Of a DNA stretch of 43,173 nucleotides, positions 42,845 through 43,173 are shown piece by piece. The stretch comes from JAAYHV01 sp035268985 (GTDB lineage Bacteria; Bacillota; Clostridia; Peptostreptococcales; Anaerovoracaceae). The notes below the pieces were generated by a model. That model searched no databases, was not told where the DNA came from, and worked only from the letters and a program-made list of their open reading frames with translations. The position numbers and the translations under genes are program-made. Positions within the stretch are counted from its first letter, which is position 1; the number at the start of each line of letters is the position of its first letter. Where the stretch lies: the NCBI GenBank assembly GCA_035268985.1, contig DATFJV010000110.1, positions 1 through 43,173 on the forward strand, given 5' to 3'.

Positions 42845-43173
42845 ATCACTAAGCCTCCATTTATCCCAATAATCTGTCCCGTTATATATGAAGCTCTATC
42901 TGATCCTAAAAATTCCATAGCATCTACTACTTCCTTTTTATATCCCAATCTACCTAAAGGAATATTGTCAATCATCTCAATTTTTTCTTCACCAGTAAAT
43001 ATTTTATTCATATCAGTATCTATTAAACCAGGAGAGATGCAATTCACATTAATATTTGATGGTGCCAACTCTTTCGCTAGTGCTTTAGTCATCCCAATAA
43101 TTCCTGCTTTTGCAGATGAATAAGCAACCTCACAGGAAGCTCCCACTTCTCCCCATATCGAAGAAACGGTAAT
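42841..43173 (-). CDS. FabG-like short-chain reductase, C-terminal part (runs off right edge)
   Basis: Only the last 110 residues are in the window; the N-terminal cofactor-binding part lies beyond base 43173. The visible part starts ITVSSIWG with the catalytic Ser, followed by YSSAK (catalytic Tyr and Lys), NVNCISPGLIDTDM and a final GQIIGINGGLVI. This is the classical SDR layout, closest in style to 3-oxoacyl-ACP reductase. With the acyl-ACP thioesterase two genes downstream, a fatty-acid role is plausible, but many SDR enzymes look alike. Confidence 0.88.
   Translation of the reverse strand: MTVSSIWGEVGASCEVAYSSAKAGIIGMTKALAKELAPSNINVNCISPGLIDTDMNKIFTGEEKIEMIDNIPLGRLGYKKEVVDAMEFLGSDRASYITGQIIGINGGLVI

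Noticed and set aside
42845..42900. Possible fluoride riboswitch before crcB
   Set aside because: The crcB start overlaps the upstream reductase gene, leaving no room, and no matching fold was seen.

Overview
The window is AT-rich, densely packed bacterial DNA from a low-GC Gram-positive. The dcw cell-division cluster order, AAGGAGG-type ribosome binding sites, the mutS2/zapA/pheST neighbourhood and several families typical of strict anaerobes (two radical SAM proteins, a DUF523/TudS-type protein, a PF04071-type Cys-rich protein, a DUF6125-type protein) point to the class Clostridia. I cannot name a genus. Almost everything is on the minus strand; only three small genes (1424-2682) are clearly on the plus strand. 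No insertion sequence, phage gene or CRISPR array was seen.

Left part (1-2711): the N-terminal end of an NhaC-like Na+/H+ antiporter, an orphan OmpR-family response regulator whose receiver lacks its phosphorylation residues, a divergent pair of half-size DMT-type membrane proteins, and a small Cys-rich protein. The 330-bp divergent region holds 11-bp-phased repeats that look like an OmpR-type operator.

Exopolysaccharide operon (11429 down to 2717): a DUF4203-like membrane protein, a VTC-domain protein, a DUF4956 membrane protein, a CotH-like kinase, an overlooked 48-residue membrane protein, an MBOAT O-acyltransferase, a DHHW/AlgX-like protein and a BcsA-like synthase with an intact c-di-GMP-binding PilZ signature. 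Together they suggest a c-di-GMP-activated, O-acylated polysaccharide coupled to a phosphate- or polyphosphate-related CotH/VTC/DUF4956 module. This is the most interesting system in the window.

Pantothenate operon (about 14609 down to 11516): a good promoter, a structured leader that can hide the ribosome binding site, a PanG-type ketopantoate reductase, panB, panC, panD and a terminator. Upstream (14641-15770) is a decayed patch where a transglutaminase-like lipoprotein gene, cut at its catalytic Cys, is joined to the end of a frameshifted receiver gene. Next come tRNA-fMet, tRNA-Leu(UAA) and tRNA-Asn, driven by a perfect consensus promoter.

Main housekeeping run (40986 down to 16253): mraZ, rsmH, ftsL-like, class B PBP, murF, mraY, murD, ftsW, murG, ftsQ/divIB, ftsZ, then a TrmH-family methyltransferase, pheS, pheT, zapA, mutS2, a DUF523 protein, argS, two radical SAM genes and a TPR gene, nearly all with gaps under 25 bp or short overlaps. 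Visible control points are MraZ boxes before mraZ, a terminator-like hairpin with an internal -10 between ftsL and the PBP gene, and a probable ftsZ promoter. At the right edge (41177-43173) a second operon runs FabG-like reductase, crcB, acyl-ACP thioesterase and a DUF6125-like protein, ending in a strong terminator.
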